DNA from: Hyphomonadaceae bacterium
GTDB taxonomy: Bacteria; Pseudomonadota; Alphaproteobacteria; Caulobacterales; Aquidulcibacteraceae
Reading direction: 5' to 3'
NCBI GenBank assembly: GCA_022841905.1
Contig: JALHQO010000004.1
Coordinates: 1 to 64,000 of the forward strand
Length of the DNA: 64,000 nucleotides
A program made the position numbers and the translations under genes. The stretch's first letter is position 1, and every line of letters starts with the position of its first letter. Shown in pieces: positions 49,290-58,734 of the stretch. Below the pieces are notes generated by a model. It had not been told where the DNA came from and did not search any database. It was given only the letters and a program-made list of their open reading frames with translations.

Positions 49290-51797
49290 GTGACCGAAGA
49301 AAGCCTCATGGGCCTAAGCGAGGCGCAAGCCCAGCAATCGCTTGCCCAATGGGGCGCAAACGAACTGCCGAGCCCCGGGCGTCGCGGGCTCGCCAGGATC
49401 GCCATTGAGACCTTGCGTGAGCCGATGTTCCTGCTGCTGCTCGCCGCGGCGGGGCTTTATCTCTTTCTCGGCAGTCTTGGCGAGGGCGTCTTTCTGCTCT
49501 TGGGCGCATGCGCCACGATTGCGCTTGTGGTTTTTCAAGAGGCGCGCAGTGAGCGGGCGTTGTCGGCGCTGCGCGATCTCGCCCAGCCTCACGCCCGCGT
49601 CGTGCGCGACGGCGTCCAGCGAAAGGTCGCGGCGCGGGAGGTTGTACCCGGCGACATCATGCTGGTTGGCGAAGGCGATCGCATCTGCGCCGACGCCGTT
49701 TTGGTCGCAGGCGACATTCTAAGTGTGGACGAATCGGCTCTGACCGGAGAGTCCGCCCCCGTCTCCAAGCGCTTAGCCCTTGCTGGTGAGGTCTTTGCCG
49801 AAGTCTCCGCGCCTCCGCACGAGGCGTCGCCACTTTTATTTTCAGGAACGCTTGTGGTGCGCGGCCAAGCCGTGGCGCGCGTTACCGATACCGGCGTTCG
49901 CTCCGCGCTTGGCCGCATTGGCCGCTCGCTGGCCGAGATCGATCAACAACCGACGCCGTTGCAGCGAACGGCAGGCAAGCTTGTTGGCCTGCTTGGGCTG
50001 TTTGCGCTCGCCTTTTGCGGTTTGGTGGTGCTCGCGTTCGGCGTCTTTCGCGATGACTGGGTCGCCGGCGCGCTGGCGGGCATTACAACGGCGATTGCAC
50101 TGGTGCCGGAAGAATTTCCAATGGTGCTTGCGGTCTTTCTGGCGCTGGGCGCCTGGCGGCTCGCGACCCACAAAGTTTTGGTGCGCAGGAGCGCTGTCAT
50201 CGAGACGCTCGGCGGGGCGACAATCTTGTGTGTCGATAAGACCGGCACCTTGACGCAAAATCATATGCGGCTCGTTCGGGTTTGGACAAAAGACGGCGTG
50301 GCCAGCGTCGATGCGGCGCTCGGGCAAGAAGGGCGCGCTCTGGTGGCGGAGGCCGCACTTGCGTCAAGCGTGCGGCCGATCGATCCGATGGATCGCGGCA
50401 TTCATGAAGCGGCGGCCGCGATCGGATTGCCGGTCGCGGCGGGCGCGATCGAGCGAAGCTGGCCGCTTCGCCCGGAAACCATGGCGGTCACGCAGCTGTG
50501 GCGCGACGGCGATGTCCGCGTGGCGGCCGCAAAAGGCGCGCCAGAAGCCGTGTTTGGTTTGTGCGGCCTCGACGATGCGACGATCACCCGACTGCAAGAG
50601 ATTATCGAAGCGTTTGCGAAGGATGGCTTGCGTGTCCTCGGCGTCGCCAGGTGGCGAGGCGGGAGCGCCTTTCCGGAGATGCCGGAGAACGCTTCGTTCG
50701 AATTTGTAGGGCTCATCGCCTTTCTGGACCCGCTGCGCGAAGATGTGCCTGGCGCGTTGGAGGAGGCGCGCAGCGCCGGCATTCGCGTTATCATGATCAC
50801 TGGCGACCATCCCGCCACCGCTTTGGCGATTGCTTCCGCCGCCGGGATCGATGTCGCAAGCGGGGTCATGACGGGCGCGGCGCTAGCAGAGCTTCCATTC
50901 CCAACACTGCGCCAGCACATGCGGCAGGGACGCGTATTCGCGCGCATTGCTCCAGATCAGAAGCTGCTCATCGTCGAGGCGCTTCGCGCCAATGGCGAAG
51001 TCGTGGCGATGACGGGCGACGGCGTCAATGACGCGCCCGCGCTTGAGGCCGCTCACATTGGTATCGCCATGGGGCGCAAAGGTAGCGATGTCGCGCGCGA
51101 AGCGGCTGACCTTGTGCTTCTCGACGACGGCTTTGCCTCGATTGTCGGAGGCGTGCGCATGGGGCGGCGCATCTTTGCAAATTTGCGCAAGGCCTTGATC
51201 TACATCACCGCCATTCATGTGCCCATTGCAGGTCTTGCGCTCTTGCCGATCCTGCTTGGATTGCCGCAGCTTTTGTTTCCAATGCACGTGGTGTTGTTGG
51301 AGCTTGCGATCGATCCGACCTGTGCGCTCGCCTTTGAAGGCGAACGCAGCAGCAAAGAGGCGATGAAGCGCCCGCCGCGCAAGCCCGACGAAGCGTTGTT
51401 TGGCCCACGGCAATTGCTCAGTGCTGCTTTGCAGGGCCTCGTCATCTTGGCTGCCGTCCTGGGGCTCTACGTCTACGCTGTGGCTACTCTCTCCGCGGAG
51501 CAAGCGCGCGGGGCGGCGTTCATTGCGCTTGTCGTCGCTAATCTCACTTTGGCGCTGGTGGATGCGGTCGGCGCAGAAGGACGCGTGCTCGATCCCGAGC
51601 GGCGCATTTACTGGACCATCGCCGGGGTGTTGACGGTCGTGCTGGCGATGGTTGTCGCAATCCCCTGGTTGGCGGAAATCTTTCACGTGGCGGCGCCGAG
51701 CTTTCAATACCTCATCTTGGCAGTTGGCGTAGGTCTCGTCAGCGGCGCCTGGCATTGGCCGCTGCGGCGCCTCGGCGCATTAGGGAGGCGCGCGTGA
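49290..51797 (+). CDS. P-type cation-transporting ATPase, type II
   Basis: 835 residues, shorter than the pump at 12051. It has the N-terminal cation ATPase segment (GLSEAQAQQSLAQWGANELP), TGES (152), VPEEFPMVLAV (M4, with PEEFP in place of PEGLP), DKTGTLT at Asp316, KGAPE and GDGVND at 576, and a shortened C-terminal membrane region. PEEFP in M4 suggests a different ion site from the PEGLP pump. GTG 49290 with the -10 at 49277 fits a leaderless start; ATG 49308 is the alternative. First gene of an operon of overlapping genes. Confidence 0.9.
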   Translation: MTEESLMGLSEAQAQQSLAQWGANELPSPGRRGLARIAIETLREPMFLLLLAAAGLYLFLGSLGEGVFLLLGACATIALVVFQEARSERALSALRDLAQPHARVVRDGVQRKVAAREVVPGDIMLVGEGDRICADAVLVAGDILSVDESALTGESAPVSKRLALAGEVFAEVSAPPHEASPLLFSGTLVVRGQAVARVTDTGVRSALGRIGRSLAEIDQQPTPLQRTAGKLVGLLGLFALAFCGLVVLAFGVFRDDWVAGALAGITTAIALVPEEFPMVLAVFLALGAWRLATHKVLVRRSAVIETLGGATILCVDKTGTLTQNHMRLVRVWTKDGVASVDAALGQEGRALVAEAALASSVRPIDPMDRGIHEAAAAIGLPVAAGAIERSWPLRPETMAVTQLWRDGDVRVAAAKGAPEAVFGLCGLDDATITRLQEIIEAFAKDGLRVLGVARWRGGSAFPEMPENASFEFVGLIAFLDPLREDVPGALEEARSAGIRVIMITGDHPATALAIASAAGIDVASGVMTGAALAELPFPTLRQHMRQGRVFARIAPDQKLLIVEALRANGEVVAMTGDGVNDAPALEAAHIGIAMGRKGSDVAREAADLVLLDDGFASIVGGVRMGRRIFANLRKALIYITAIHVPIAGLALLPILLGLPQLLFPMHVVLLELAIDPTCALAFEGERSSKEAMKRPPRKPDEALFGPRQLLSAALQGLVILAAVLGLYVYAVATLSAEQARGAAFIALVVANLTLALVDAVGAEGRVLDPERRIYWTIAGVLTVVLAMVVAIPWLAEIFHVAAPSFQYLILAVGVGLVSGAWHWPLRRLGALGRRA

Positions 51798-53158
51798 AGC
51801 TGACGTTGAGAAGTCTTGGCGGGGCCGAAACCGTCACCGGATCGAAGCATTTGATCGATGCCGACGGCGCGCGCGTGCTGGTTGATTGTGGACTCTTTCA
51901 AGGGCTGAAACATCTGCGCGAGCGCAATTGGGCGCCGCTGGCCGTGCCGCCGGAGGGAATCGATGCGGTCGTCCTCACGCACGCGCATCTCGACCATAGC
52001 GGCTATCTGCCGAAGCTGGTGCGAGAGGGGTTTTTGGGGGTTGCGCACTGCACCGACGCGACCGCGGCGCTTTGCGACATTCTCCTCAAAGACAGCGCCC
52101 AGATCGCCGAGAAGGACGCCGAGTACGCCAATCGCAAGGGCTTTTCCAAACACAAGCCGGCGCTCCCGCTCTATACGATGCGAGACGCAGAGCGCGCGCT
52201 GAAACACTTGAAGCCAACCCCGTTCGGCGCCGAGTTCGAGATCGCTCGCGATTTCGGTCTGACGTTCCGGCGCGCCGGACACATCCTCGGGGCTGCGACC
52301 GCGGAGGTGAAGGTCGGCGCCATGACGCTGGTGTTTTCCGGCGACCTCGGCCGCTACAACGATGCAATCATGCCTGATCCAGAACCGGTCGCGCATGCGG
52401 ACTATGTCATTGTTGAATCGACCTACGGCGAGCGGACCCACGCCAAGACCGATCCCATGGCGCAACTCGGCGACATCATCGAGCGCACGGTTGAGCGCGG
52501 CGGCACCGTGGTCATTCCCGCCTTCGCCGTCGGGCGCGTACAAAGCCTGCTTCATCACCTGTGGCTGCTCAAGCGCGCGGGCCGATTGGCGGCGACGCCC
52601 ATCTTCTTAGATAGCCCCATGGCGATCAGCGCGACCGAGTTGTTGCGCGCCCATCCCGACGATCACAAGCTCGACGCCGAAGCTATCGAAGGGTCCTGTG
52701 CAGTCGCCGCCTACACCCGCAGCGTAGAGGCCTCCAAGGCGATCACATCCAACCCCATGCCGAAAATCATCATCGCTGGCAGTGGTATGGCGACGGGTGG
52801 TCGGGTGGTGCACCATATCCGCACCTACGCGCCCGATCCGCGAAGCACCATTCTGTTTGCGGGCTACCAGGCTCTGGGCACGCGCGGCGCGCGTTTGTTG
52901 GCCGGGGAGACGGAGCTCAAAATGTTCGGCGAATGGCTTCCAGTGCGCGCCCAGATCGCCAACCTGCCTCAGCTTTCCGCTCACGCTGACGCCGATGAAA
53001 TCGTGCGCTGGCTTTCGGGATTTGAGCAGGCGCCGCGTCGCCTCTTCATTGTCCACGGGGAGGCGGCGGCCTCTGAAGCGCTCCGCACCCGGGTCGAGCG
53101 CGAACTGAAATGGAAAGCGTGCGTGGTTGACCCGCTCTTGAGCTACGATCTGACATGA
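51794..53158 (+). CDS. Beta-CASP metallo-beta-lactamase (RNase J/CPSF-like)
   Basis: 454 residues: metallo-beta-lactamase domain with VVLTHAHLDHSGYLPKLV (motif 2, ~60-77) and SGDLGRY, a beta-CASP insert (motifs A-C: GGTVVIPAFAVGR..., MPKIIIAGSGMATGG, QLSAHADADEI), as in CPSF-type RNA nucleases. The C-terminus is short. GTG 51794 is the start, overlapping the ATPase stop (GTGA), with GGGAGG five bases upstream. RNA processing or 5'-3' decay is inferred from the family. Confidence 0.9.
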   Translation: MKLTLRSLGGAETVTGSKHLIDADGARVLVDCGLFQGLKHLRERNWAPLAVPPEGIDAVVLTHAHLDHSGYLPKLVREGFLGVAHCTDATAALCDILLKDSAQIAEKDAEYANRKGFSKHKPALPLYTMRDAERALKHLKPTPFGAEFEIARDFGLTFRRAGHILGAATAEVKVGAMTLVFSGDLGRYNDAIMPDPEPVAHADYVIVESTYGERTHAKTDPMAQLGDIIERTVERGGTVVIPAFAVGRVQSLLHHLWLLKRAGRLAATPIFLDSPMAISATELLRAHPDDHKLDAEAIEGSCAVAAYTRSVEASKAITSNPMPKIIIAGSGMATGGRVVHHIRTYAPDPRSTILFAGYQALGTRGARLLAGETELKMFGEWLPVRAQIANLPQLSAHADADEIVRWLSGFEQAPRRLFIVHGEAAASEALRTRVERELKWKACVVDPLLSYDLT

Positions 53159-54660
53159 ATGGAAATGCTCATCCGCTGCGCGCGCGCCGGCTGCGGCTTC
53201 TGACCCAGGATGAGGCGATCGTGCTGATGCGCACCGACGCCCATGTGTGCAAATCAGAGGGACTTGGCCCGCGCGCGCGCGTGTTGGTGCGGGCCGGCGC
53301 GCGCGAGGTGATCGCCACGCTCTATCAAATCGAAAACGCATGGCTGCTTGCCGGCGAGGTCGGGCTCTCAGAAGCCGCGTGGCGGCGACTTGGTCTAAAC
53401 GCCGGCGATGTTGTCGAGGTCCAGAACGCGCCGACAGTGGAATCATTGGCCGACGTGCGCCGGCGAATTTATGGCGGCCGCTTAGATGCACGCGCCTTCG
53501 GCGCGATCATCACAGACATCGTCGCCGGCCGTTACGCAGACATCCACCTCGCCACCTTCGTTGCGGCCTGCTCAGCCTCTCCCCTCGATCTGGAGGAAAT
53601 CACGCATCTGACCGGGACGATGGCCGACGCAGGGGATCGGCTCTCCTGGGACACGCCCGTGGTGAGCGACAAGCACTGCGTTGGCGGATTGCCGGGAAAT
53701 CGCACAACGCCAATCGTTGTCGCGATCGCAGCCAGTTGTGGGCTCATCATGCCCAAGACATCCTCGCGCGCTATCACCTCGCCATCGGGCACGGCGGATG
53801 CGATGGAGACACTTGCGCCTATCGATCTTGATGTCACGGCCATGCGGCGCGTTGTAGAAGCGGAGGGCGCCTGCATTGCTTGGGGAGGCGCAATGAGGCT
53901 GTCGCCCGCAGATGATGTCTTGATCCGCGTCGAGCGTGCGCTTGAGATCGATACTGAAGGCCAACTCATCGCCTCGGTCTTGTCAAAGAAGATCGCCGCC
54001 GGCGCCACTCATGTCGTTCTCGATCTCCCCGTTGGTCCCACGGCGAAGGTCCGGACCGATCTCGCGGCGGATAAACTCACCGCGCATATCTCTGCTGTGG
54101 CCGCATCGTTCGGCTTGAAGACCCGCGTATTGAGAACCGATGGCGCGCAGCCGGTCGGACGCGGCATTGGTCCCGCGTTGGAAGCGCGCGACGTTCTGGC
54201 CGTGCTGCAGGGCGAGCCACAGGCGCCGCAAGAGTTGCGCGCCCGCGCCTTGGCGATCGCCGCGGCCGTGCTCGAAATGGCAGCCGCCGCACCCGAGGGG
54301 CGTGGGGCGGCTCTAGCGGAGGAGACGCTCGCGAGCGGCCGCGCTTGGGTCAAGTTCCAGCGCATCTGCGCTGCGCAAGGGGGCATGCGCGAGCCGCCGG
54401 TGGCGCCGTTGACGCGGCCGCTCGCGGCGGCTCATTCGGGCATCCTCACCCACATCAACAACCGCAAGCTTTCGCGCCTCGCCAAACTTGCCGGCGCGCC
54501 GGACGACAAGGCGGCGGGCGTCGAGCTCCTGGCGCGGCTTGGGGATTACGTGACAGCTGGGGCGCCGGTCGTGATCGTGCACGCCGAGACGCCAGGCGAA
54601 CTGGATTATGCATTAGCGTTCGCCGCCGCGAATATGGACATGTTTGAGATAGAAGTTTGA
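53155..54660 (+). CDS. AMP phosphorylase / thymidine phosphorylase-like protein
   Basis: 501 residues: an N-terminal ~90-residue barrel domain, typical of the archaeal-type AMP phosphorylase rather than short DeoA, then the helical and alpha/beta domains with SDKHCVGGLPGNRTTPIVVA (phosphate site), PKTSSRAITSPSGTADAME and KLTAHISAVA. AMP phosphorylases split AMP (or CMP/UMP) with phosphate to ribose-1,5-bisphosphate and base. ATGA overlap with the nuclease gene. With the PRPP synthetase-like gene next door it suggests nucleotide salvage under stress. Confidence 0.88.
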   Translation: MNGNAHPLRARRLRLLTQDEAIVLMRTDAHVCKSEGLGPRARVLVRAGAREVIATLYQIENAWLLAGEVGLSEAAWRRLGLNAGDVVEVQNAPTVESLADVRRRIYGGRLDARAFGAIITDIVAGRYADIHLATFVAACSASPLDLEEITHLTGTMADAGDRLSWDTPVVSDKHCVGGLPGNRTTPIVVAIAASCGLIMPKTSSRAITSPSGTADAMETLAPIDLDVTAMRRVVEAEGACIAWGGAMRLSPADDVLIRVERALEIDTEGQLIASVLSKKIAAGATHVVLDLPVGPTAKVRTDLAADKLTAHISAVAASFGLKTRVLRTDGAQPVGRGIGPALEARDVLAVLQGEPQAPQELRARALAIAAAVLEMAAAAPEGRGAALAEETLASGRAWVKFQRICAAQGGMREPPVAPLTRPLAAAHSGILTHINNRKLSRLAKLAGAPDDKAAGVELLARLGDYVTAGAPVVIVHAETPGELDYALAFAAANMDMFEIEV

Positions 54661-54665
54661 GCGCC

Positions 54666-55538
54666 ATGCGTGTCATCCTGCCAATGCCGGACAACGAGAC
54701 GATGGCTCGCGCGCTTGCGCGGCGTCTTGATGCGGAACTGGGCGTCCTCGACTGGCGGCGGTTTCCGGACCAAGAAGCTTACGTTCGCATTGCAAGCGAC
54801 GTGCGCGACAAGCATGTCCATATCGTCTGCACGCTGGCAAACCCTGATGCGAAAATCTTGACGCTCATCTTTGCGGCCGCTGCGGCGCGCGAATGTGGGG
54901 CGCAGAGCGTTCATCTGGTTGCGCCCTACCTTGCTTATATGCGCCAGGATAGGCGTTTTGAGCCCGGTGAAGCGGTTTCGGCGACACACTTTGCCCGCCT
55001 GTTATCGCAACACTTCGATAGTCTGATTACGGTCGATCCCCATCTTCATCGCATTGGCGATTTAAAAGACGTATTCTCCATCCCGACACGCGTTGGCGCG
55101 GCTGCGCCATTGCTTGGCGACTGGATTGGGCGGAACGTGGACGCACCCTTGATTATCGGGCCAGACCAGGAAAGCGAACAATGGGCAGCCGAGGTCGCGC
55201 GCCGCGCGGGTGCGCCGCATGTGGTCGCGAGCAAACACCGGACCGGCGATGAACACGTGCGCGTGGAAATGCCGGACCTGGCGACGTGGAGCAGCCGGCG
55301 CCCGGTTCTCGTCGATGATATAATCTCTTCTGGGCGGACTATGATTGAAGCATCACATCTTCTGGCCGCGCGGGCGATGGCGCGGCCTTATTGCTTGGCG
55401 ATCCATGCCGTCTTCGCCGCAGGCGCCTTTGACACTCTCGCTCGGCTGACTGAACGCGTGGTGACCACCGATACGATCGCTCATGCCTCCAACGCCATCT
55501 CTGTTTCGGACACGCTGGCGAGATTGATTGAAGCCTAG
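54666..55538 (+). CDS. PRPP synthetase-like phosphoribosyl-pyrophosphate kinase
   Basis: 290 residues, slightly short. Motifs: LVAPYLAYMRQDRRFEPGEA (ATP loop), ITVDPHLHRIGDL (metal), the flexible-loop region SKHRTGDEHVRVE, and the PRPP loop VLVDDIISSGRTM (~215-227). Makes PRPP from ribose-5-phosphate and ATP; in this operon it might instead act near ribose-1,5-bisphosphate (inference). ATG 54666 starts five bases after the preceding stop. It is probably a paralogue of the housekeeping Prs encoded elsewhere. Confidence 0.87.
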   Translation: MRVILPMPDNETMARALARRLDAELGVLDWRRFPDQEAYVRIASDVRDKHVHIVCTLANPDAKILTLIFAAAAARECGAQSVHLVAPYLAYMRQDRRFEPGEAVSATHFARLLSQHFDSLITVDPHLHRIGDLKDVFSIPTRVGAAAPLLGDWIGRNVDAPLIIGPDQESEQWAAEVARRAGAPHVVASKHRTGDEHVRVEMPDLATWSSRRPVLVDDIISSGRTMIEASHLLAARAMARPYCLAIHAVFAAGAFDTLARLTERVVTTDTIAHASNAISVSDTLARLIEA

Positions 55539-55580
55539 CGGTCGCTGCGACCATAAGAGCGGCCCGAGCGGGAATGGCCC

Positions 55581-56147
55581 ATGAGCGACACGGTGTTTGA
55601 ACTGCAGGGCGGCGCTGCAATCGAGCTTCGGCTCGATGACCTGAGCCAGCTCTTCGATCCATTCGACCCATTCCCGATCCCGACGCGCGATCTTGCCAGA
55701 AGCGCAGAAGAGTTCATCGTCGGCTGGGCGCGAGAGCTGCCCCGAGACCAAGCCTTCCGCATCGTTGTCCACGTGTCGCAAGACGAGACAAAGGGTTCAG
55801 CCGCGGCAGGCCTTGCGGGCGCGCTGCGGCGTCATTTTAGCTATCGCGCCGAACGCATGAGCGGGGATCTCCACGAGATGTTTCGCATTGGACGCGTGTC
55901 GCTACTGATTGGTTTGACCGTCTTGGGCGGGTGTGTCCTCGGTGGGCGATTGGTGAGCAGCGCGTTTGGACCCGGCGATGTCTCAAGCTTTTTCGCCGAG
56001 GGTCTCATCATCTTGGGCTGGGTCGCCAATTGGCGACCGATCGAGATCTTTCTCTATGATTGGTGGCCGCTGGCGCAGCGCCGACACTTGTACTTACGCC
56101 TTGCCGACGCAAAGGTGGATGTCCGCGCCGTGCGCGACAGACCCTAG
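55581..56147 (+). CDS. Conserved two-span membrane protein of the stress operon
   Basis: 188 residues. Soluble N-terminal ~95 residues (RDLARSAEEFIVGWARELP, QAFRIVVHVSQDETKG), two membrane segments (~105-130 VSLLIGLTVLGGCVLGGRLV and ~135-155), and a C-terminal NWRPIEIFLYDWWPLAQRR. I recall similar uncharacterised proteins in the same operon of other proteobacteria. Last gene of the ATPase-nuclease-phosphorylase-PRPP operon, 42 bases after it. Function unknown. Confidence 0.75.
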   Translation: MSDTVFELQGGAAIELRLDDLSQLFDPFDPFPIPTRDLARSAEEFIVGWARELPRDQAFRIVVHVSQDETKGSAAAGLAGALRRHFSYRAERMSGDLHEMFRIGRVSLLIGLTVLGGCVLGGRLVSSAFGPGDVSSFFAEGLIILGWVANWRPIEIFLYDWWPLAQRRHLYLRLADAKVDVRAVRDRP

Positions 56148-56517
56148 TGTGAAAAACCTCGGTTGGGCCCTGGCGCGCCGGTATGGGCTGGCGCCTTCGT
56201 CCTTCACATGGCGCTTAAGGCCAGTGCTGCCGACGAGGCCCGCGCCGACACGCATCGCGCCTGGTTGCGCGGGATCAATTGGTTGGCGCCAGGGCCCGCT
56301 AGGGTGGATGGGTGCCGCAAGCAGCGCCGGCATCGGCGCCTTGACGCAAAGGTGGTCCGCCGCCCCCCGCCGGACTGACTGAACGCCAAGGCGCCGATCG
56401 GTTGACAAAGAGACTTTGTATGGACGCGCCCGCGCCGGTCCAGCCCCCGCCACTGCAACGGTATTGCTGCCGACGCTTGCACGTGCGCCCGTCTTTCAAA
56501 TCCTATGCGCAGCCGTC
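56148..56517. other. Intergenic region upstream of USP
   Basis: 370 bases with no gene. A FixK-type sequence TTGCGCGGGATCAA at 56264-56277 is 247 bases from the USP start, and a TTGACA hexamer at 56402 could be a sigma70 -35. Neither is assigned with confidence. Confidence 0.4.
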
Positions 56518-57351
56518 ATGGCTCTGAAAAAAATTCTCATTCCGGTGATCACGCTGGAAGACGATCGCCCCGCGCTCAGCGCCGGCGCTGAACTGGCCCA
56601 GTACTTTGGCGCCCGCGCGACGGCGCTGATTGTGTCAATTGGGCAAGGCTCAGAGTTCGCACCCACCGAAAGCCCGCTGTCGGACGTGCTTTTGGACCTG
56701 GTCAAGGGCGCCCAGTCCGCCGCGGCGCTGGAGCGCGCCAAGATCATGGCTTGGTTGGAGCGATCGTCGCAGGCCTTTGAAGTGCGCGACGTAACCGCCG
56801 AAGCCGCTTTGGGGCGTGACGAAATCGTCGCTCACGCCAGCGTCGCCGACCTGATCGTTTCGGCGCGTGGACGACACCACGAGGCGCGGCGCGCGCTCCT
56901 AGAGGAGGTGTTGTTCAAATCGGGACGGCCGCTGCTGTTGGCGTCGTCATCGCCGCACCGCACGCAAAAATGCGAGCGCATACTGATTGCCTGGAACGCC
57001 AAGGCGCAGGCGGTGCGGGCGGTCACAGCCGCCTTGCCATTGCTGGCGGCCGCCAAGGCGGTGCGGATCGTGACGGTTGACGCGCCGCCCAGCGCGGCAG
57101 CGCACGGCCAAGCGCCCGGGCGCGAACTGGCCGCCTACCTTGCATGTCACGACATAGAGGCCGAGGTCAGCAATCTGGACGGGCTTGGTCGCGAGCCTGC
57201 ACGCGCAATCGCCGACGCAGCACTCGATTTCGACGCCGATCTCATCGTGATGGGGTTTTATGGACATTCGCGTGCGCGCGAGTTCGTGCTTGGCGGGGTG
57301 ACACGCGATCTGCTCGCGACATCCAAACTGGCGCTTTTACTCGCCCACTAG
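56518..57351 (+). CDS. Universal stress protein, tandem Usp domains
   Basis: 277 residues, starting MALKKILIPVITLEDD; the C-terminal domain has GFYGHSRAREFVLGGVTRDL as nucleotide motif. Like the other USPs here, its N-terminal half lacks the motif. ATG 56518 lacks a clear ribosome site. The gene is convergent with the DUF445 gene (five bases between stops). Sixth tandem-domain USP in the window. Confidence 0.88.
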   Translation: MALKKILIPVITLEDDRPALSAGAELAQYFGARATALIVSIGQGSEFAPTESPLSDVLLDLVKGAQSAAALERAKIMAWLERSSQAFEVRDVTAEAALGRDEIVAHASVADLIVSARGRHHEARRALLEEVLFKSGRPLLLASSSPHRTQKCERILIAWNAKAQAVRAVTAALPLLAAAKAVRIVTVDAPPSAAAHGQAPGRELAAYLACHDIEAEVSNLDGLGREPARAIADAALDFDADLIVMGFYGHSRAREFVLGGVTRDLLATSKLALLLAH

Positions 57352-57356
57352 AGCCG

Positions 57357-58628
57357 TCACGTCAGCCACTGCGTCAGTTGATGGATGCTCACGCCGATCA
57401 ACCCGCCAATGACCGTCCCGTTGATCCTTATATATTGAAGATCGGGGCCGACGCTCTGTTCGAGCTTCTCCACCACCGTCCGTGTATCCCAGCTGCGAAT
57501 TGTTTCGGAGATGAGAGCGCCGACATCGCGGCCATGACGGCCGGAGATTTCGGTGAGCAGGGCCCGCAAGCGACGGTTCAGTGTTTCTAGCACCACGGCG
57601 TCGTCCAGCAAGGCAGCCCCAAAGCGTTCAATACCTTCGGCGAGAGCTAGGCGCGCCGAAGATTGCGGCGTTTCCGCACCCGAACGAAGCGCTGCCTTTA
57701 GCGCCCGCCAGACATCCGCGAAATATGTGGCGACCGCCGGGTGGGCGAGAATGTCGCCAACCACTTGCTCGATCTGCAAGCGCAACTCTGGCGAGGTCTG
57801 CAGATCGTCGGAGAACTTCTGCAGCAATTGGGTGATACGCGTGCGGGCCGGATGGGCGGGCTCGGCCGCAATTTGGCGCAGCGTGTCTTCGATCGCCGAG
57901 ATCAAGGCGTCGGAAGCGCGTGCGTCGAGCGAAATCAACCGCCATACCCATGACGTGCGCGCCCGCACCTGCGCGCGGATAGCCGCTTCGTGCTCCTCCA
58001 AAGCGCGCCATCCTTCCGATAACGCCGCGTCAAGCACGCCTTGGTGGCGGCCGTGCTCGGTGAGCAATTGAAGGCCGCGGCCGACTGCGGCGGATAATCG
58101 CTCGTCCTTGCTGAAATCGCCGATTTGGCGGCGCATGAAGTCGCTCACGACCTCATCGTCGAGCAGGTCGGAAATCGCCGGCAGCGCGTCCATCACGCCA
58201 TCGGCGACGCGGCGCGCGGTGGCGGGATCGGCCAATTGCCGACCCAGAGAGGTGGCGAGGTCTTGGTTGCGCAAGCGTGCGCTGATCACTTCGGGGGCAA
58301 GGAAGTTGACGGCGACAAACTCGCCCAAGGTGTGGGCGATGCGCTCTTTGCTGCGTGGGATAACCGCTGTGTGGGGGATAGGCAGCCCCAGGGGGTGGCG
58401 AAAAATTGCGGTTACCGCAAACCAGTCAGCTAGACCCCCGACAAGGGCGGCTTCCGCGAAGGCGCGCGCATAACCCCAGCCCGCGCCTTGGTCGTGTTGC
58501 GAAAGGGCCAGGAGGTAGAGCAGCCCCATCAGAACCAACAGGCCAGCCGCTACCAGACGCATCGTCGGCAAAGACAACGCCTTGTCCTCGGCGGCGGCGT
58601 GAGCGCCCTGGTCAGTGTGGTCGGTCAT
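57357..58628 (-). CDS. DUF445 membrane-associated protein
   Basis: 423 residues. Two membrane segments (~22-45 and near 55-75, YARAFAEAALVGGLADWFAV), a DUF445 core with FRHPLGLPIPHTAVIPRSKERI and long helices (~100-390), and a C-terminal hydrophobic segment (INGTVIGGLIGVSIHQL). Related to E. coli YjiN. ATG 58628 follows a -10-like GATAAA and a FixK-type box at -41, so it may be leaderless; a longer frame from 58676 runs into the box. Function unknown. Confidence 0.87.
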   Translation of the reverse strand: MTDHTDQGAHAAAEDKALSLPTMRLVAAGLLVLMGLLYLLALSQHDQGAGWGYARAFAEAALVGGLADWFAVTAIFRHPLGLPIPHTAVIPRSKERIAHTLGEFVAVNFLAPEVISARLRNQDLATSLGRQLADPATARRVADGVMDALPAISDLLDDEVVSDFMRRQIGDFSKDERLSAAVGRGLQLLTEHGRHQGVLDAALSEGWRALEEHEAAIRAQVRARTSWVWRLISLDARASDALISAIEDTLRQIAAEPAHPARTRITQLLQKFSDDLQTSPELRLQIEQVVGDILAHPAVATYFADVWRALKAALRSGAETPQSSARLALAEGIERFGAALLDDAVVLETLNRRLRALLTEISGRHGRDVGALISETIRSWDTRTVVEKLEQSVGPDLQYIRINGTVIGGLIGVSIHQLTQWLT

Positions 58629-58662
58629 CACTTTATCATTGTGCGCCAAGGGCTGTGACGAC

Positions 58663-58676
58663 TTGATCGAAGGCAA
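58663..58676. promoter_or_regulatory. FixK/FNR-type box between DUF445 and DUF5132-like genes
   Basis: TTGATCGAAGGCAA fits TTG(A/C)-N6-(T/G)CAA. Centre 41.5 bases upstream of the leftward DUF445 ATG, with GATAAA (58632-58637) as -10; it could also serve the rightward gene at 58735. Confidence 0.6.
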
Positions 58677-58734
58677 GCGTCTGGCCGGATTTGCCGTCTA
58701 TCAGGCCTGTGACGTAGAAGTCCGGAGAGTGAAA

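Noticed and set aside
50883-51755. Minus-strand frame of about 290 codons within the second ATPase gene
   Set aside because: Antisense shadow of a gene with clear P-type ATPase motifs.
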